Shown in pieces: positions 62,374 to 64,000 of a DNA stretch of 64,000 nt (position 1 is its first letter; the number at the start of each line of letters is the position of its first letter). The notes under the pieces are model-generated. The model saw only the letters and a list, made by a program, of their open reading frames with translations. It did no database searches and was not told the DNA's origin. Location of the stretch: positions 1 to 64,000 of the forward strand of contig NZ_PYWX01000001.1 in the NCBI RefSeq assembly GCF_003031675.1, given 5' to 3'. The DNA comes from Pseudomonas palleroniana. Its GTDB lineage: Bacteria; Pseudomonadota; Gammaproteobacteria; Pseudomonadales; Pseudomonadaceae. Position numbers and translations under genes: made by a program.

Positions 62374-64000
62374 TTAGCGAAGTTGATCGGCAATGTGCTG
62401 CGGCACGGCAATGGGGATTTCCAGCAGTTGCTGGGCAAACGCCTTGCCTTGCGGGTCGATGCGCAGGCTGGCGATACCACCGCCGCCCAGGGCGTTTTCC
62501 AGCAGGAAATTCAGGCTGTGGCTGCCGGGCAAATACCAGCGCTCGACGCGGCCATGCAGGGGATCGAGCACATGGCTCATCCAATCGACGATCACTTCCG
62601 GGGTCAGCGCTTCGGCGATCCACGGCAGGTACTCGGGGTCGCGGGCGATCACGCCGATGTTGCTGTGGTTGCCCTTGTCCCCGGAGCGCGCTACGGCGAG
62701 TTTCACCAGCGGTACGCTGGCATCTGCGCGGCCTTGAGGCTTGGGTGGATCAAGCGGTGCGGCCGGCGTGGCGAGCGCATGCACGGGCGGTAACGCGCAG
62801 GCGTGGCGATGACCTTGGCATTCGACCAGCGGCTCACACGCGGTTTTGTCGACCAGGAACGAAAACAGACGGATCAACGGGTAGACCGAAGGTCGCCCAC
62901 CGACGATGCCGGTCAGGCCCGGTGCCATGCCGGTCGCCGCCTGGGCGATTTCACGGGCGAACAGCAGCAATGCCTGCTTGTTCGGGTGGCGCACGGCGAG
63001 TTTCACCACCACTTCGCGGCTGTCGTGGCGTTGGGCGTGGGCGCCGTAGGTGGCTTCGCTGCCCAGCAGTTCGATATTCACATCGGTGTAGGGCCCCCAA
63101 CCGCGCTGGCTGAACAGCTCCGACGTCTTGTTGATGATTGCCTGGCTGACGCGCTCGGCCTTGGCCACCGCATCGATCCCGGCCAGCAGGCAACTGGCGG
63201 TACAGCGAAAGCCATCCAGGTAAGTGGCGCTGACTTTGTACTGCGCAGTCGGCGGCAAGCCCTTGGCGCCGTGCAGGCGTACGCAGTTTTTGCCCTGTTG
63301 CTGCAAGCGCACCTGGCTGAAATCGCAGATCACATCAGGCAACAGGTACGCACGCGGGTCGCCGATTTCATATAGCAGTTGCTCGGCCACGCTGAGTTCA
63401 CTGATCAATCCGCCCGTACCCTCGACTTTGTTCACGGTGAACTGGCCGTCGGCGCTCACCTCGACGATGGGGAAGCCGATGTGTTCGTAGTCCGGCACGT
63501 CGCGCCAATCGGTGAAGTTGCCGCCGGTGCACTGTGCGCCGCATTCGATAATGTGCCCGGCCAGGGCGGCTTGGGCCAGGCGGTCATAGTCCTGCCAGGA
63601 CCAGCCGAACTCATGCACCAGTGCGGCACTGACCACGGCGCTGTCGACCACCCGGCCGGTGATGACGATATCGGCACCCAGCGCCAGCGCCTGGACGATG
63701 CCGGGAGCGCCGAGATAAGCGTTGGCGGACACGCAGGCCGGCGGCAGCGGCGCGCCGTTGAACAGGTCGGTGACGCCGTGCAGTTGCTTGAGCCGGGGTT
63801 GCAGGTCGTCGCCCAGCAGCACGGCGATTTTCAGCGGCAGCCGGGCTTCATCGCAGGCCGCCTGGAGCGCCGCAGCGCAGGCTTGTGGATGGATGCCCCC
63901 GGCGTTGCTGATCACGCGGATGCCCTGGCGCCGGATCTCGGCCAACAATGGCGTGAGCACCTCGACGAAGTCGGTGGCGTAGCCGGCCTGGGGATCTTTC
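62374..64000 (-). CDS. atuA: AtuA (DUF1446 protein), 5' end outside window
   Basis: At least 541 residues; reading stays open to the window edge, so the start is missing. An in-frame GTG at 63960 exists, but the conserved N-terminal region runs past it (ATDFVEVLTPLLAE spans it). Family pieces: NAGGIHPQACAAALQAA, GADIVITGRVVDSAVV, and an AtuA C-terminal domain (VARSGDKGNHSNIGVIARD). First gene of atuABCDEF, needed for growth on citronellol in P. aeruginosa, biochemical role unknown. Confidence 0.9.
   Translation of the reverse strand, partial: KDPQAGYATDFVEVLTPLLAEIRRQGIRVISNAGGIHPQACAAALQAACDEARLPLKIAVLLGDDLQPRLKQLHGVTDLFNGAPLPPACVSANAYLGAPGIVQALALGADIVITGRVVDSAVVSAALVHEFGWSWQDYDRLAQAALAGHIIECGAQCTGGNFTDWRDVPDYEHIGFPIVEVSADGQFTVNKVEGTGGLISELSVAEQLLYEIGDPRAYLLPDVICDFSQVRLQQQGKNCVRLHGAKGLPPTAQYKVSATYLDGFRCTASCLLAGIDAVAKAERVSQAIINKTSELFSQRGWGPYTDVNIELLGSEATYGAHAQRHDSREVVVKLAVRHPNKQALLLFAREIAQAATGMAPGLTGIVGGRPSVYPLIRLFSFLVDKTACEPLVECQGHRHACALPPVHALATPAAPLDPPKPQGRADASVPLVKLAVARSGDKGNHSNIGVIARDPEYLPWIAEALTPEVIVDWMSHVLDPLHGRVERWYLPGSHSLNFLLENALGGGGIASLRIDPQGKAFAQQLLEIPIAVPQHIADQLR

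Noticed and set aside
1..64000. tRNA or rRNA genes, CRISPR arrays, insertion sequences or prophage genes
   Set aside because: None seen: repeats are dispersed REP-type elements only, and no transposase, integrase or regular spacer array was found by reading.

Overview
The window is 64 kb of high-GC, densely packed DNA from a Pseudomonas, most likely of the P. fluorescens group. Three things suggest this. The polar-flagellum regulators FleQ, FleS/FleR, FleN, FlhF and FliA are all present with Pseudomonas-type sequences and order. The hsbA-hsbR-hptB module sits inside the fli genes. Short GC-rich palindromic (REP-type) elements of the fluorescens group recur between genes. The assignment rests on remembered protein families and gene order; no database search was run.

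Region 1 (1-14.3 kb) holds rod, ring, hook-junction and filament genes: flgF-G-H-I-J-K-L behind a sigma54-type promoter, a lone 3-oxoacyl-ACP synthase III-like gene, fliC behind a sigma28-type promoter, then flaG, fliD, fliS and a fliT-like gene. Region 2 (14.4-18.7 kb) is the regulatory core: fleQ, then fleS-fleR behind a sigma54 promoter that abuts the fleQ terminator. Region 3 (18.7-39.8 kb) holds the basal body, C-ring and export apparatus: fliE-F-G-H-I-J, the hsbA-hsbR-hptB switch, fliK, fliL-M-N-O-P-Q-R, flhB, two small cold-shock-type genes, flhA, flhF, fleN and fliA. Clear sigma54-type sites precede flgF, fleS, fliE, fliK, fliL and flhA, as expected for FleQ/RpoN control.

Region 4 (39.9-49 kb) is the chemotaxis and stator block: cheY, cheZ, cheA, cheB, motC, motD, a ParA-type ATPase (parC-like), an extended CheW-like protein (parP-like), cheW and a DUF2802 protein. 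Region 5 (49-55.9 kb) is mixed: a YegS-type lipid kinase, an uncharacterised NarL-type two-component pair on the minus strand, a small Hpt-like protein without an obvious phospho-histidine, cheV behind a near-perfect sigma28 promoter, a MOSC protein, ppnP and a DEDD exonuclease. Region 6 (55.9 kb to the end, minus strand) is the acyclic terpene utilisation operon atuABCDEF, cut by the window edge inside atuA.

The genes work as a hierarchy. FleQ with sigma54 drives early genes and fleSR. FleR then drives later basal-body and hook genes. FliA (sigma28) drives fliC, cheV and possibly an internal cheA promoter. FlhF and FleN set flagellar place and number, and ParC/ParP probably place the chemoreceptor array at the same pole. 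The most interesting patterns are: one acidic 'DxxxLL' peptide recurring in FliM, FliN, CheZ and four times in the CheA linker; a normal and a degenerate cold-shock protein between flhB and flhA; a 15-bp inverted repeat around the flhA promoter; and a glycosylation-type KAS III gene with no glycosyltransferase beside it.
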